NCBI GenBank assembly: GCA_002862715.1
Contig: PKDV01000088.1
Span: 1-35,691 of the forward strand
Direction of reading: 5' to 3'
DNA from: Flavobacteriaceae bacterium
Lineage (GTDB): Bacteria; Bacteroidota; Bacteroidia; Flavobacteriales; Flavobacteriaceae
DNA: 35,691 bases
Shown: positions 1 through 8,402 of the stretch, piece by piece
Numbering within the stretch: position 1 is the stretch's first letter
Layout of the letters: every line of letters starts with the position of its first letter
Translations under genes and position numbers: made by a program
Notes under the pieces: model-generated
What the model was told of the DNA's origin: nothing
What the model saw: the letters and a program-made list of their open reading frames with translations, nothing else
Databases searched by the model: none

Positions 1-2
1 CT

Positions 3-116
3 GTTGGTTTTTATGTCGACAAAATCAAATATGGTAGTAAGCTTAGTAGAGATGAAATAGCAAGATATCGGGTAGCAAAGGATGAGTATATTCCTTTGTG
101 TACAAAAACTAAATAG
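3..116 (+). CDS. C-terminal fragment of an unrecognised protein
   Basis: An open frame enters from the left edge and ends in TAG at 114-116, giving about 37 residues that finish IPLCTKTK. The fragment is hydrophilic and rich in Lys, Arg and Asp, with no membrane segment or motif I recognise. It converges on apbE and overlaps its stop codon by 8 bp, the same tight tail-to-tail arrangement seen elsewhere in the window, which mildly supports it being real. No function can be assigned. A chance open frame is possible because only 114 bases are visible. Confidence 0.4.
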   Translation, partial: VGFYVDKIKYGSKLSRDEIARYRVAKDEYIPLCTKTK

Positions 117-1104
117 AATCATATTTAAAATTGCTAGATTTAACAATTTTAAAGTTTTTATTTTCAGAAATAATCCACATTGCATCAACATTCTCTAAAG
201 TACTTACTAATTTTTCACCCTCATTTAATGGCATAGCCATTAATGCGGTCGCATATGCATCTGCTAACATTGATGATTCCGCAACTACAGTCGCGCTTAA
301 TATATTACTTTTAACAGGCAGACCATTTAAAGGGTTGATTGTATGGACATATTTTTCTCCAGAATTTTTATCAATTTTGTATTTTCTGTAATTTCCAGAA
401 GTAGCCATTCCCTTACCCCTGATTTGAATTGATGATATAAAATCTATTGACTGTTTTTGAAGAGGTTTATCGATGCCAATTGTCCACATAGTACCCCTTA
501 AAGGATTTATTCCCTCTGCAAATACTTCTCCTCCAATTTCAACCAGAAAGTTTTTATAACCTAATTCTCTTAACTCTTTCGATATTATATCGACTGCATA
601 TCCTTTAGCAATTGCATTAAAATCAATATATGTTCTCTTATCGTCTTTTTTAATTGTGTTGTTGTTACTTATTTTGATTTTTGAAAAACCAGTAAATTCG
701 AGTAGGCTGTCAATTACCTTCGCATTCAAGCTATTAATTGGCTCTGAGGGTCCAAACCCATAAGCATTAACCAATGAACCAACAGTTGGATCAAAATAGC
801 CATTCGATTGCTGCCAAACTAACTTTGAGGCATTGAAAACATTTTCAAAATCTGTATCGATTTCAACTTGATTACCAATATTGATATTACTTATGATAGA
901 ATTTTCAACATAGGTGGACATAGATTTATTAATCCTTAGAACAATAGATTCAACCAATTGCTTTATTTGTAATTCATTATCGCTTTGTAAAATTATTGAA
1001 TACGTAGTTCCAAAAGCAAAACCATTGTATGATTTGAGCTCTGAAACTTTATTGCATGAATTAATTAAAAAAATAATTACAAGAATTCTAGCCACCAAAG
1101 TCAT
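109..1104 (-). CDS. apbE: FAD:protein FMN transferase, lipoprotein (ApbE)
   Basis: ApbE moves FMN from FAD onto a threonine of target proteins; here the targets are NqrB and NqrC of the operon it ends. The protein has a lipoprotein signal (hydrophobic stretch ILVIIFLINSC, Cys17 from the ATG at 1104), so it should act on the outer face of the inner membrane. Family motifs follow in order: GTTYSI, a DFNAIAKGYAVD block, EIGGEV, HTINPLNGLPV and a C-terminal SMLADAYATALMAM block. About 331 residues is normal. An in-frame TTG at 1107 precedes the ATG; the ATG is preferred. The start lies inside the 3' end of nqrF (17-bp overlap), implying translational coupling to the pump. Confidence 0.93.
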   Translation of the reverse strand: MTLVARILVIIFLINSCNKVSELKSYNGFAFGTTYSIILQSDNELQIKQLVESIVLRINKSMSTYVENSIISNINIGNQVEIDTDFENVFNASKLVWQQSNGYFDPTVGSLVNAYGFGPSEPINSLNAKVIDSLLEFTGFSKIKISNNNTIKKDDKRTYIDFNAIAKGYAVDIISKELRELGYKNFLVEIGGEVFAEGINPLRGTMWTIGIDKPLQKQSIDFISSIQIRGKGMATSGNYRKYKIDKNSGEKYVHTINPLNGLPVKSNILSATVVAESSMLADAYATALMAMPLNEGEKLVSTLENVDAMWIISENKNFKIVKSSNFKYDSI

Positions 1105-2383
1105 CAAATCTTACATTCTCAGGAGGGACACCAAAATCTTCAGCCATCTTTTCTACAGCTTGATTCATTAAAGGAGGACCACAAAAATACACTTCAATAT
1201 CTTCAGGTGATTCATGGAAATTTAAATAATTATCAATAGCTACTTGATGAACAAAACCTATAAAGCCATCTCCCTCACCATCCAAACTCTCTCTAACCTT
1301 CCAATTATCTTCCTCTAGTGGTTCTGATAGAGCGACATAAAATTTAAAATTCTTGAAATCTTTCTCCAAAGATTTAAAATGATCTAAATAAAACAATTCA
1401 CGTTTTGAACGACCACCATACCAAAAAGTTACTTTTCTCCCCGTTTTTAATGTTCTAAATAGATGATATAAATGAGAACGCATTGGAGCCATTCCTGCAC
1501 CACCACCAACATATAGCATTTCTGCATCAGAATGATTAATGAAAAATTCTCCATATGGTCCAGAAATTGTGACTGTATCACCAGGTTTTTTTGAAAAAAT
1601 ATACGACGAAGCAATTCCAGGGTTCACATCAGCCCACCCACCTTTTTTTGAATCATAAGGAGGTGTTGCAATACGTACATTCAACATAATTTCTTTTCCT
1701 TCAGCAGGAAATGAAGCCATTGAATAAGCACGTTCAACTGAATCACTATTTTTCATTTTTAAATCCCACAACTTAAACTTATCCCATTCTAATTTAAACT
1801 TTTCAATGTCATCAGGGTGTTCATCAGGGTGAGCAGAAATATCAATATTTTTGTAGTCAACCTCACATTTTGGAATCTCAATTTGAATATAACCTCCAGC
1901 TTCATATTTCATTTCCTCAGGAATTTCAATCACAAATTCCTTTATAAATGAGGCAACATTCCAGTTTCTTAAAACTTTCGCCTCATATTTTTTTATACCA
2001 AAAACTTCCTCGGGTACCTCAATTACCATATCATCCTTGACCTTTACTTGGCATCCCAATCTCCAACCATCAGCAATTTCTTTTCTTGAGAAATGTGGGA
2101 CTTCAGTTGGTAAAATCTCCCCACCTCCCTCTTTTATAATACACTTACACTGAATACAAGTACCACCTCCTCCACATGCAGATGGAAGAAAAATCTTGTT
2201 ATCTCCAAGAGTAGATAAAAGGGTACCACCAGAGGATACTTCAACGTCCTTCTCTCCGTTAATTAGAAGTTTTACTGGCCCAGAAGGTAATAATCTTGCT
2301 TTGACTCCTAGAAGCATTCCAACCAATAAAAAAATAATCGTTAAAAAAACTGCTATACTTGTAAATACAACTGTAAAATCCAT
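1088..2383 (-). CDS. nqrF: Na+-translocating NADH:quinone reductase subunit F
   Basis: NqrF is the NADH entry point of the sodium pump: it passes electrons from NADH through FAD to a [2Fe-2S] cluster. It begins with one membrane helix (about residues 3-27). A ferredoxin-like domain follows with cluster cysteines at 70, 76, 79 and 111. Next comes a ferredoxin-reductase module with the FAD motif RAYS (218-221), the NADH-binding GGGAGMAPMRS (293-303) and CGPPLM (401-406). At 431 residues it is slightly longer than proteobacterial forms; a hydrophilic insertion around 180-215 accounts for part of this. It starts 2 nt after the nqrE stop and overlaps apbE, so it belongs to the same transcript. Confidence 0.97.
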   Translation of the reverse strand: MDFTVVFTSIAVFLTIIFLLVGMLLGVKARLLPSGPVKLLINGEKDVEVSSGGTLLSTLGDNKIFLPSACGGGGTCIQCKCIIKEGGGEILPTEVPHFSRKEIADGWRLGCQVKVKDDMVIEVPEEVFGIKKYEAKVLRNWNVASFIKEFVIEIPEEMKYEAGGYIQIEIPKCEVDYKNIDISAHPDEHPDDIEKFKLEWDKFKLWDLKMKNSDSVERAYSMASFPAEGKEIMLNVRIATPPYDSKKGGWADVNPGIASSYIFSKKPGDTVTISGPYGEFFINHSDAEMLYVGGGAGMAPMRSHLYHLFRTLKTGRKVTFWYGGRSKRELFYLDHFKSLEKDFKNFKFYVALSEPLEEDNWKVRESLDGEGDGFIGFVHQVAIDNYLNFHESPEDIEVYFCGPPLMNQAVEKMAEDFGVPPENVRFDDFGG

Positions 2384-2385
2384 AT

Positions 2386-3000
2386 CTATAATTTAATTCC
2401 CATAAAACTCATGAAACCTATCGCCATAAGTCCAGTGATAATAAAGGTTATACCCAAACCTCTGAGCGGAGCTGGTACATTAGAGTAAGATATTTTTTCT
2501 CTAATTGCAGCAATTGCGACAATTGCAAGAAACCAACCCACTCCAGATCCAAAACCATAGACACCAGCTTCGGTAATGTTAGTAATATCTTTAATTTTTA
2601 TAAAAAGTGAACCACCCAATATAGCACAATTAACAGCTATAAGTGGTAGAAAAATTCCTAACGAGCCGTATAAGGACGGAGAAAATTTTTCCATAATCAT
2701 TTCCACTAATTGAACCATAGAAGCAATTACAGCAATAAACATAATTAGGCTCAAAAAATTTAAATCAAGTTGGGCAAATTGAGTACCAGCCCAACTTAAG
2801 GCACCTGGCTTTAAAATATATTCGTAAAGTAGGAAATTGATAGGAACGGTAACTGTAAGAACAAATGTAACAGCTAAGCCCATACCAATTCCGTTTTTCA
2901 ATGTTTTTGAAATTGCTAGGTAAGAGCACATCCCTAGAAAATAAGCGAAAACCATATTTTCTATGAAAATGCTTTTGACAAAAAGATTAATTAAGTCCAT
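2386..3000 (-). CDS. nqrE: Na+-translocating NADH:quinone reductase subunit E
   Basis: NqrE is an integral inner-membrane subunit that pairs with NqrD in inverted topology; together they hold the intramembrane iron centre that carries electrons across the membrane. The sequence is 204 residues of six hydrophobic helices, normal for the family. The conserved ligand cysteines are visible at position 25 (GMCSYLAIS) and 125 (AVNCAILGG). It lies 2 nt from both nqrD upstream and nqrF downstream, typical of a co-translated operon. The RnfA paralogue is similar, but the full nqrA-F set around it settles the identity. Confidence 0.97.
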   Translation of the reverse strand: MDLINLFVKSIFIENMVFAYFLGMCSYLAISKTLKNGIGMGLAVTFVLTVTVPINFLLYEYILKPGALSWAGTQFAQLDLNFLSLIMFIAVIASMVQLVEMIMEKFSPSLYGSLGIFLPLIAVNCAILGGSLFIKIKDITNITEAGVYGFGSGVGWFLAIVAIAAIREKISYSNVPAPLRGLGITFIITGLMAIGFMSFMGIKL

Positions 3001-3002
3001 TA

Positions 3003-3695
3003 TTAATTTTTTTCAATTAGTTTTCTATTTCTAGCTCTTTGAGCCCAAATAATGAGGCCTAAAGTTATTAAAGCCATTGGAGACAGCAACATAAATCCAT
3101 TATTCAGATAACCAAATTCGTCATAAATAAATTGTGGAATAACTTGAATGTCAAATAGCTTTCCAGATCCTAAAAGTTCTCTGAAAAATGCAACAGCTAT
3201 TAACATGAAACCATAGCCAAAAGCATTACCGACTCCGTCCAAGAATGATTTCCAAACCCCATTTCCTAAAGCAAATGCTTCTAGCCTACCCATTACTATG
3301 CAATTAGTAACTATTAGACCAATAAAAATTGAAAGCTGCTTGCTAACATCATAGGCGTAAGCCCTCAACACTTCATCCACAAGAGCAACCAAAGATGAGA
3401 TAACAACAAGAAAAACAATAATTCTAATTCGATTAGGAATTAAATTTCTAAGCAAAGAAATAATTACGTTACTACAAGCCATAACAAAAATTACAGACAT
3501 TGTCATTACAACTGCAGGTTCTAACTGCACTGTTATTGCAAGTGCAGAACAAATGCCTAAAACTTGTACAGTTATTGGGTTATTGTCATCCAAAGGGTCG
3601 CTAAGAAGTTTTCTATTTTTTTTGGAAAATAGCGGTTCTTTTTCTTTAGAAATAAAAAGAATTGAAGTATTTTTTTTGGGACTTTCTTTAGACAT
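3003..3695 (-). CDS. nqrD: Na+-translocating NADH:quinone reductase subunit D
   Basis: NqrD is the membrane partner of NqrE in the sodium pump. Six hydrophobic helices follow a charged N-terminus. The iron-ligand cysteines are at 49 ([10 protein letters not shown]) and 132 (VTNCIVMGR). The usual family start region ([18 protein letters not shown]) appears only at about residue 23, so this protein carries about 20 extra residues, mostly Lys, Glu and Ser. No in-frame ATG is visible between the first codon and that point, so the extension seems genuine unless a non-ATG start is used. The gene is 18 nt downstream of nqrC, the widest gap in the operon. Confidence 0.96.
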   Translation of the reverse strand: MSKESPKKNTSILFISKEKEPLFSKKNRKLLSDPLDDNNPITVQVLGICSALAITVQLEPAVVMTMSVIFVMACSNVIISLLRNLIPNRIRIIVFLVVISSLVALVDEVLRAYAYDVSKQLSIFIGLIVTNCIVMGRLEAFALGNGVWKSFLDGVGNAFGYGFMLIAVAFFRELLGSGKLFDIQVIPQFIYDEFGYLNNGFMLLSPMALITLGLIIWAQRARNRKLIEKN

Positions 3696-3713
3696 TATTC
3701 AATATTTTTAAAA

Positions 3714-4433
3714 TCAGATAATTAAGTTTATTTTCATATATGAAATGTAATTTTCTAATCTTTCATAAATCATGTCGGTAACACCATCTCCAGTAATTGT
3801 TGAACCTGAGATTGCATCTACTTCGTGATCATTTTTATCTTTATTTTTTGGATCATTATTACCCTTGAGAACAGTTATACCAACGAACTCACCATAGGAA
3901 TTAAAAATTTTTTCATCAACAAAACTGTTTTTAAACCAGTCTTTTGTAATCTCTGCACCTAAACCTGCCGTCTCACCCTTGTGGTCAAACGACACCCCTT
4001 TGACAGTGTTAAAATCACTTTGAAAAGAAATATATCCCCAAATTGCATCCCACAAACCAAAGCCCCGCAGTTCAACAATGTAAAATTTTTCATCATCAAT
4101 CTCTGCAACGTAGAGTGGGAAATTTTGTAAGTTCTTTTCTTTTTTAATTTCTTTTACTAAATCAATATCCTCAAAGGGGTTTAATGCTGAATTTACTGAA
4201 CCATCTGACTTTACAGCAAGTTGTTGCGTAATAATTCTATCATAGTATTTCTGAGCATCTTCTCTTGAAACATCAACACCAACAGTAGATAAAATATTTT
4301 TCATTTTTTCATTTCTAATATTTTCATTTTGTAAGTCCTTTAGAGAACTTGATGTAAAAGCCAGTACTGAAGCAACTATAACTACCATAACTGCAGCAAA
4401 ACCAAAAGTATATATGTTTGAATCTCTATTCAT
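3714..4433 (-). CDS. nqrC: Na+-translocating NADH:quinone reductase subunit C
   Basis: NqrC is anchored by one N-terminal helix (about residues 8-27) with an FMN-binding domain on the outer face, where FMN is joined covalently to a threonine by ApbE. The attachment region is seen as D206-A-I-S-G-S-T-I-T214, which differs from the usual SGAT core by Ser for Ala. One of Thr212 or Thr214 should carry the flavin. The protein also has the family block HKGETAGLGAEI (151-162). It has 239 residues, within the family range. Its ATG shares one base with the nqrB stop (TTAATG on the coding strand), so translation is coupled. Confidence 0.96.
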   Translation of the reverse strand: MNRDSNIYTFGFAAVMVVIVASVLAFTSSSLKDLQNENIRNEKMKNILSTVGVDVSREDAQKYYDRIITQQLAVKSDGSVNSALNPFEDIDLVKEIKKEKNLQNFPLYVAEIDDEKFYIVELRGFGLWDAIWGYISFQSDFNTVKGVSFDHKGETAGLGAEITKDWFKNSFVDEKIFNSYGEFVGITVLKGNNDPKNKDKNDHEVDAISGSTITGDGVTDMIYERLENYISYMKINLII

Positions 4434-5581
4434 TAAACAGGTTTAATGTTTGAAATCATTCTCTTTTTTCTTCTTTTAATATTGCTTTCTACAACATAAT
4501 GATCAATTGTCGGAGCAAATACATTCATTAATAAAATTGCTAACATAACTCCCTCTGGGTATGCAGGATTGAAAACTCTAATTAATATGCACAAAATTCC
4601 GATTAGGATTCCATAAATCCATTTACCTTTGAGAGTTTGAGCAGCAGATACTGGATCTGTGGCCATAAAAACTATCCCAAAAGCAAAACCTCCCACTATA
4701 AGTTGGTTATACCAAGGAAACGACATTAACGCGTTTGCTCCCCATAAATTAAAAAGGAAGGCAGTAACAGCAGCACCTAAAATACTACCAACCATAATTC
4801 TCCAACTAGCGACTCCTGTTATTAGTAATATTAAAGCTCCAATTAACACCCAAAAAGTTGAAGTTTCAGCGATAGAACCTGGTATTGAGCCCATGAACAT
4901 TTGACTAAACATATATTCTGTATTATTTCCAGATGCTAAACTTCCCAATATCGTTTCACCTGATATTGCATCAACGTTTGATGCCTCAGAAACCCAAACT
5001 TTATTTCCGGACATATAAGTTGGATAAGCAAAAAATGCAAAAGCACGTGCTGTTAAAGCTGGATTTAAAATATTCATACCTGTTCCACCAAAAGCTTCTT
5101 TTGCAACTAATACGGCAAAAGCTACTGAGAGGCCAACCATCCAAAGTGGGATATCAACTGGCATAATCATCGGTACTAAAAGTCCAGTAACTAAGAAACC
5201 TTCATTAACTTCATGCCCACGATACACTGCAAAAGCAAATTCAATAATTAGACCCACAGCGTAGGAAACAATAATCATCGGAATAATTTTTTCTGACCCG
5301 TGAAGGAAACATTCAAAAAAAGATGGTTGTATACCGGTTTGAATAAAATATTGGTAACCCGTATTATAAATACCATAAATCAAAACAGGTATTAAAGCAA
5401 TAATAACAGTTACCATTGTTCTCTTCATGTCCACAGCATCTCTAATGTGAGCACCCTTTTTAGTAGTGTGATTTGGAACAAATAAAAAAGTATCAAAAGC
5501 ATTTATCGCGGGCGCAAAACGCTCGAACTTCTCACCCTTTTCAAAGGGTCTTTTAATAGTGTCTAATATTTTTCTTACCAT
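4433..5581 (-). CDS. nqrB: Na+-translocating NADH:quinone reductase subunit B
   Basis: NqrB is the large membrane subunit thought to form the sodium channel; it holds riboflavin and a covalent FMN. About ten hydrophobic helices run from residue 55 onward, with the family block GGTGMNILNPALTARAFAFF near 165-184. The flavin-attachment site is D204-A-I-S-G-E-T210, where Thr210 should take FMN; the Glu before it replaces the usual Ala. A lysine- and arginine-rich tail (IKRRKKRM) follows the last helix. At 382 residues it is a little shorter than proteobacterial NqrB. It follows nqrA by 9 nt. Confidence 0.96.
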   Translation of the reverse strand: MVRKILDTIKRPFEKGEKFERFAPAINAFDTFLFVPNHTTKKGAHIRDAVDMKRTMVTVIIALIPVLIYGIYNTGYQYFIQTGIQPSFFECFLHGSEKIIPMIIVSYAVGLIIEFAFAVYRGHEVNEGFLVTGLLVPMIMPVDIPLWMVGLSVAFAVLVAKEAFGGTGMNILNPALTARAFAFFAYPTYMSGNKVWVSEASNVDAISGETILGSLASGNNTEYMFSQMFMGSIPGSIAETSTFWVLIGALILLITGVASWRIMVGSILGAAVTAFLFNLWGANALMSFPWYNQLIVGGFAFGIVFMATDPVSAAQTLKGKWIYGILIGILCILIRVFNPAYPEGVMLAILLMNVFAPTIDHYVVESNIKRRKKRMISNIKPV

Positions 5582-5590
5582 ATAAAAAAT

Positions 5591-6943
5591 TTAACCTACC
5601 TCATTAATCATTAAATCCAATGCATCTCTTATTATTTCTTGTGCTTCAATTTTCGAAGAACTAGTGTAATCAATCAATGCAAAATCTTCTGGTGCAACTT
5701 CATATATACCTAAAGCCTCCATCTTGTCAATATTTTGTGCCATGCATTCCTTTAATAATTGCATTGGGAGAATATCCATTGGCATGACTTTCTCCATCTC
5801 ACCTGTAACAACCAATGCACGTTCCTCCCCATTCATGTTTGTATCAAGTGAATAGGTTTTTTTTGGCATTAACCATGACAAAGATGTCCTCGACATACTA
5901 AAAATATTAGATCCAGTGAAAGGTAGCCAACCAAACATCCTGTAATAATTGCCTTCTTTAATTAATGAAATTGTATCATTATAAAACCCAATATTCTCGT
6001 CAATACCAACTGTATTTCCAGTTAATACATTTCCATTTATTATTCTCACAGGTGAATTAGAATTAACACCAACTTGTTCGACAAGTGGCTTGATTGCAGA
6101 ACCAATGGTAACTTCAAAATAACTTGGAAATTTTACAGCGGGTCCAACCACTGCTATTGTTCTGCGTGGGTTAAATTCACCATTTTTGAAAAAACTTCCA
6201 ATGAGAGCAACATCCTGTGGGTTTATAACCCAAACTATATCACCTTTATTGATAGGGTCAATGTGATGAATTTGAACTCCAACATTGCCTGCGGGGTGTT
6301 TTCCATTGATTTTGTGTAATTCAACTCCTTCAATTTTGTTCAAAAAAGATTTTTCAAGATGAGAAACGCACAGATTAATTTTTTTAGTAAGTTTTTTTAA
6401 GACTTCAATACCTAGCTTGAAGTCATTTTCTTTACCCTGAAGTGAAAAATTTACATCGGCTCCCAGTGGTGCAGTTGATAATGCGGAAATAAAAATGGAC
6501 TTGGGATATAAATTTGGATCTGCTACAATATCATATGGTCTTTGCTTAATAAAAGGCCAACAACCAGATGAAAATAATAGTTTTTTTATATCGTTAGGTG
6601 TAATTTTGGAAAATGAAGGTATTTTGTGCTTGAGAGCTGACTTTTTTTTATTTCCAATTATCTCAATTGATAAAATTTTTCTTCTAGCACCTCTGATTAT
6701 ATTACTAATCCTTCCACTTGATGGTGAAACAAACATAATCTCAGGGTTAGATTTTGAATAAAATAAAGGCTGGCCTAAGGATATTTCATCACCTTCTTTA
6801 CACATCAGTTTTGGGGTAATCCCGTGAAAGTCTTTGGGATATATTGCAAAAGATTTTGAAGGAGTAAACGTATTTAGTTTTTTCTTTGCTTCTCCTCTTA
6901 GTGGTATATTTAAACCTTTTTTCAAGGTTATATCCATATACAT
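5591..6943 (-). CDS. nqrA: Na+-translocating NADH:quinone reductase subunit A
   Basis: NqrA is the soluble subunit at the cytoplasmic face, associated with quinone binding. It is the first gene of the operon. The N-terminus has the typical pattern of a lysine-rich strand followed by GLNIPLRGEAKKK. Later come the family blocks HPAGNVGVQIHHIDP, WVINPQDVALIG, VVGPAVKFP and a C-terminal GIYEVAPEDFALIDY. At 450 residues it is normal. ATG codons at 6943 and 6937 are both possible; 6943 fits family length best. A -7-like box (TAAATTTG) lies about 20 bases upstream. Confidence 0.95.
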   Translation of the reverse strand: MYMDITLKKGLNIPLRGEAKKKLNTFTPSKSFAIYPKDFHGITPKLMCKEGDEISLGQPLFYSKSNPEIMFVSPSSGRISNIIRGARRKILSIEIIGNKKKSALKHKIPSFSKITPNDIKKLLFSSGCWPFIKQRPYDIVADPNLYPKSIFISALSTAPLGADVNFSLQGKENDFKLGIEVLKKLTKKINLCVSHLEKSFLNKIEGVELHKINGKHPAGNVGVQIHHIDPINKGDIVWVINPQDVALIGSFFKNGEFNPRRTIAVVGPAVKFPSYFEVTIGSAIKPLVEQVGVNSNSPVRIINGNVLTGNTVGIDENIGFYNDTISLIKEGNYYRMFGWLPFTGSNIFSMSRTSLSWLMPKKTYSLDTNMNGEERALVVTGEMEKVMPMDILPMQLLKECMAQNIDKMEALGIYEVAPEDFALIDYTSSSKIEAQEIIRDALDLMINEVG

Positions 6944-6962
6944 GTTTTGTTAATTCTTTTAA

Positions 6963-6970
6963 CAAATTTA
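6963..6970 (-). promoter_or_regulatory. Candidate -7 box for the nqr operon
   Basis: Reading the minus strand, TAAATTTG matches the Bacteroidota -7 consensus TAnnTTTG and ends 20 nt before the nqrA ATG. No convincing TTTG -33 box sits 17-21 nt further upstream, so the support is one element plus position. Confidence 0.35.
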
Positions 6971-7043
6971 AAGTACTGAACGATAAAAAAGAAGTTTTTG
7001 TATTTAAAAATTATGTAAAATAAAAAAGTAAATATGGTTTGTT

Positions 7044-7051
7044 TAACTTTG
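7044..7051 (+). promoter_or_regulatory. Candidate -7 box for the DUF5103 gene
   Basis: TAACTTTG matches TAnnTTTG. It lies downstream of the first in-frame ATG (7034) but 63 nt upstream of the TTG at 7115, so if it is real it favours the TTG start. No clear -33 partner is seen. Confidence 0.25.
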
Positions 7052-7114
7052 AAAAAGATACACTTAAATAAAATATCCCTCTTAACCTGTAAAAATTTAA
7101 AATCTTATTTCATA

Positions 7115-8350
7115 TTGAAAATTTCTGTTAAACAAAAATTATTGTTCTTATTAATATTTTTTCAGTGTTTTTCTCAAAATTCAGAAAAATTTGAAAGACC
7201 AAGTAATATTAAGTCTGTAATTTTCTATGTAGATGATATACAAGCGTCTTTACCGATTTTAGAAATTAACCAAAAACTGACATTAAAATTTGATGATTTA
7301 AGAGCTAACGATGAGTTTTATTATTACACTGTGGAAAGGGCTGACGCCGAATGGAGAAAAAGCAGGCTTGTTAAAAGTGAATATATTGATGGTTATGATG
7401 ATATAAGAATCAAGGATTTTGAATACTCATATAATACCATTCAAAATTATATAAATTACAGCTTAGAATTACCAAACTCGAATACCAAAATTACAAAAAG
7501 TGGAAACTATTTTTTAAAAATTTTGAATAGTAATCGAGAGACTGTATTAATTGAAAAATTTATAGTAATTGACAAAAAATCAGACTTTTCAGTAAAAATT
7601 AAAAGGACAAGGAACCTACAACTTATTGATACACACCACAGTGTTGAGTTTTCGTTCAACTATGCTAAATTAAAAATACAGAGACCTGAATCACAATTAA
7701 AATTTTATATAATTCAAAACAATATTTGGAAAACCATGACCAATGCAGGATATCCAACATTTAATAATTATAACAAACTTGATTTTCAATACGCTGATGA
7801 TAGAGTTTTTGAGTCAGGCAACGAATATCATTTCATAGATATTCAAGATTATAGAATTCCTGGAGGTAATATTTATAAAATTTTTAAAGGCGAAACTTAT
7901 TCAGCTGTAATCAATTACAATGTTTTAAGATTAAACCAAAATTATACTTACAATCCAGATATTAATGGTTCATATTTAGTAAATACGTTCAACGGAACTG
8001 ATTCTAACACTGAAGCTGATTACATTGAAGTTTTATTTTTACTGGAAGGCAATGAATTAATTAACAAAAAAGAAATATTTATCGTTGGAGATTTTAATCA
8101 ACATAAAAAAAGTAAATCAAATATGCTAAAATACAATCCGACAACTAATTTTTTCGAGGGTAAAATTCTTCTTAAGCAAGGAATTTATAATTACAAATAC
8201 GTTTCCAACGAGCATGAAAACTCGATATCTGGTAGCTTTTGGCCGACTGAAAATAACTATAGCGTTATTGTTTATCTTAGGAGGCAAGGTGCAATTTGTG
8301 ATGAGGTGATTGCCATGGGCTATGGTAATTCCAAACAAATTGGTATTTAG
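7115..8350 (+). CDS. DUF5103 family protein, type IX secretion plug-like
   Basis: This resembles the DUF5103 family of Bacteroidota, members of which have been described as the plug that closes the periplasmic side of the SprA type IX translocon. It shows a signal peptide (KLLFLLIFFQCFSQ), then a beta-rich body with RANDEFYYYTVERADAEWRKS early and IDIQDYRIPGGNIYKIF mid-protein. A C-terminal E-set-like segment includes IFIVGDFNQHKKS and a GIYNYKYV strand. An ATG at 7034 would add 27 residues of poorly signal-like sequence; the TTG at 7115 puts the signal peptide at the N-terminus and gives 411 residues, so I prefer it. The gene stands alone on the + strand between nqrA and a dehydrogenase gene. 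Confidence 0.75.
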   Translation: MKISVKQKLLFLLIFFQCFSQNSEKFERPSNIKSVIFYVDDIQASLPILEINQKLTLKFDDLRANDEFYYYTVERADAEWRKSRLVKSEYIDGYDDIRIKDFEYSYNTIQNYINYSLELPNSNTKITKSGNYFLKILNSNRETVLIEKFIVIDKKSDFSVKIKRTRNLQLIDTHHSVEFSFNYAKLKIQRPESQLKFYIIQNNIWKTMTNAGYPTFNNYNKLDFQYADDRVFESGNEYHFIDIQDYRIPGGNIYKIFKGETYSAVINYNVLRLNQNYTYNPDINGSYLVNTFNGTDSNTEADYIEVLFLLEGNELINKKEIFIVGDFNQHKKSKSNMLKYNPTTNFFEGKILLKQGIYNYKYVSNEHENSISGSFWPTENNYSVIVYLRRQGAICDEVIAMGYGNSKQIGI

Positions 8351-8402
8351 CTAAAATCATTACATTAGACTAAATTATTTTATAATTAATCTGTGATTTG
8401 AT

